Positions 57,198 through 58,166 of a stretch of 58,166 nucleotides of DNA are shown piece by piece. Numbering within the stretch: the first letter of the stretch is position 1; each line of letters begins with the position of its first letter. The translations under genes and the position numbers were made by a program. The DNA is taken from assembly GCA_902762305.1 (NCBI GenBank), contig CACWNW010000024.1:1-58166 (forward strand). Direction: 5' to 3'. The stretch comes from Fibrobacter succinogenes. GTDB lineage: Bacteria > Fibrobacterota > Fibrobacteria > Fibrobacterales > Fibrobacteraceae. Under the pieces are notes generated by a model, which worked only from the letters and a program-made list of their open reading frames with translations, had not been told where the DNA came from and ran no database searches.

Positions 57198-58166
57198 TTA
57201 TTTGATGATCAACATGCTGTCATCCCAAGCTTCGTGCTTTTCGAGGCCGAGGAGGTTGGCCGTCGTAGCAGCGATGTTGGAAAGACCCCAGTCGCCTTCC
57301 TTGAGGCCGAGCTTGCCGCCCGTTACGTTATCGTAAAGGATGCAAGGAACCTTGTTCAAGGTGTGGCTGGTCTTTGCCTTGAAGGTACCGTCCTTGTTGA
57401 CCTTCGGCATGCCGGTCTTCTTGTCGATTTCGTACATTTCGTCGGCGTTACCGTGGTCAGCCGTGATGATGGCGACACCGCCGAGGGCGTCAATCACCGG
57501 AAGGAGTCGTGCGAGTCCGATGTCCACAGCTTCGATAGCCATCGTAGCAGCGCGGAAGGAACCGGTGTGGCCCACCATGTCGCCGTTCGGGAAGTTGCAG
57601 CGGAGAGTCTGGTACTTCCCGCTCTTCAAGGCTTCGATCATGGCGTCGGTGATTTCGGCAGCCTTCATCCACGGGCGCTGTTCGAACGGAACAACGTCAG
57701 ATTCGATTTCGAGGTAGGTTTCGCCGTCGAACTTGCTGGAACGGTTACCATTCCAGAAGTAGGTCACGTGGCCGTACTTCTGCGTTTCGGAGCAAGCGAA
57801 CTGCTTCACGCCCGTTTCAGCGAGCCATTCGCCGCTGGTTTCCTTGATGGCCGGAGGCGGCACCAAGAAGCGGTTCGGGAGCTTGAGGTCGCCATCGTAC
57901 TGGAGCATGCCGGCGTAGCACACATGCGGGAAGCGCTTGCGGTCAAATTCGTTGAAGGATTCTTCTTCGAAGGCTCGGGTGATTTCGATGGCGCGGTCGC
58001 CACGGAAGTTGAAGAACACCACGGAGTCGCCGTCGTTGATGGTGCCGACCGGCTGGCCATCCTTGGCAATCACGAACGGCGGGAGATCCTGGTCAATAGC
58101 CTTGGTTTCGCCACGGAGGGTTTCGATAGCCTGGGTGGCGTTGTCGAAGTAGCGGCCTTCGCCGAG
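57198..58166 (-). CDS. gpmI: 2,3-bisphosphoglycerate-independent phosphoglycerate mutase (partial)
   Basis: The last 322 codons are present; the 5' part lies beyond the window end. It interconverts 3- and 2-phosphoglycerate in glycolysis with Mn2+. Visible motifs: VVFFNFRGDRAIEITRAF, RCNFPNGDMVGHTGSF, AIITADHGNADEM and KTSHTLNKVPCILYD. It has a short Lys-rich insert after NADEM (IDKKTGMPKVNKDGTFKAKT), longer than in the E. coli enzyme. The C-terminal 11 residues are repeated at 56976-57011. Its own terminator follows. Confidence 0.95.
   Translation of the reverse strand, partial: LGEGRYFDNATQAIETLRGETKAIDQDLPPFVIAKDGQPVGTINDGDSVVFFNFRGDRAIEITRAFEEESFNEFDRKRFPHVCYAGMLQYDGDLKLPNRFLVPPPAIKETSGEWLAETGVKQFACSETQKYGHVTYFWNGNRSSKFDGETYLEIESDVVPFEQRPWMKAAEITDAMIEALKSGKYQTLRCNFPNGDMVGHTGSFRAATMAIEAVDIGLARLLPVIDALGGVAIITADHGNADEMYEIDKKTGMPKVNKDGTFKAKTSHTLNKVPCILYDNVTGGKLGLKEGDWGLSNIAATTANLLGLEKHEAWDDSMLIIK

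Noticed and set aside
1-58166. tRNA, rRNA, insertion sequences, phage genes
   Set aside because: No tRNA-type T-loop and acceptor pairing, no rRNA stretch, and no transposase or phage structural motif was found by reading both strands.

Overview
The window is a chromosomal segment of a Fibrobacter-type bacterium (phylum Fibrobacterota, gut cellulose degraders). Four intact genes and one remnant carry the FISUMP domain (TIGR02145, the 'Fibrobacter succinogenes major paralogous' domain). One gene is a TIGR02147 protein, a second family known mainly from Fibrobacter. There is a secreted GH5 cellulase and a large secreted clan GH-A hydrolase, and many lipoproteins with Ser-rich linkers. No rRNA, tRNA, CRISPR array, insertion sequence or phage gene was seen.

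Layout. 1-230: two tandem copies of a structured hairpin motif, each followed by a terminator. 316-1965: two tandem lipoproteins. 2071-8962: a same-strand run with a degenerate GH57-like gene, a STAS-like membrane protein, a lytic transglycosylase, a TolC-like protein, an MlaC-like protein, a membrane protein and an RsuA-type pseudouridine synthase. 9074-10781: HU and a tRNA-dihydrouridine synthase with a dispersed repeat inside its reading frame. 10870-16781: TIGR02147 regulator, its lipoprotein partner, the GH-A enzyme and a secreted protein. 16867-19489 (minus): aminotransferase and citrate synthase. 19719-22141: two secreted unknowns. 22191-22737: a chimeric scar made of an ilvE 5' end joined to a FISUMP remnant. 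23113-26394: a caspase-like protease without signal peptide and a Lys-rich basic protein, each ending in almost the same terminator. 26601-29264: ilvE and the GH5 cellulase. 32682-41282 (minus): polA downstream of a peptide-ligase-type cluster (C39-like peptidase, RimK-like ATP-grasp ligase, GCS2 ligase, tyrosine-phosphatase lipoprotein, N-formylglutamate-amidohydrolase-like protein). 41473-44053: two FISUMP lipoproteins. 44632-45188: DinJ/YafQ toxin-antitoxin pair. 45236-46393: flavodiiron protein. 46468-49967 (minus): a five-gene operon of unknown function built around DUF2589-like proteins, with its own promoter and terminator. 50242-52811: a small unknown gene, an orphan RelB-like antitoxin and the NAD(P)HX repair enzyme. 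52829-56869: a three-FISUMP lipoprotein and two other lipoproteins. 57198 to the end: gpmI, cut by the window edge.

The strongest candidates for something undescribed are the DUF2589 operon (46468-49967), the hairpin motif with compensatory base changes in three copies (11-56, 139-184, 32588-32633), the caspase-like protein with its Lys-rich neighbour (23113-26394), and the ligase/peptidase cluster (35568-41282), whose general type has been predicted in the literature. All family names rest on motif recognition by eye; no database search was run.
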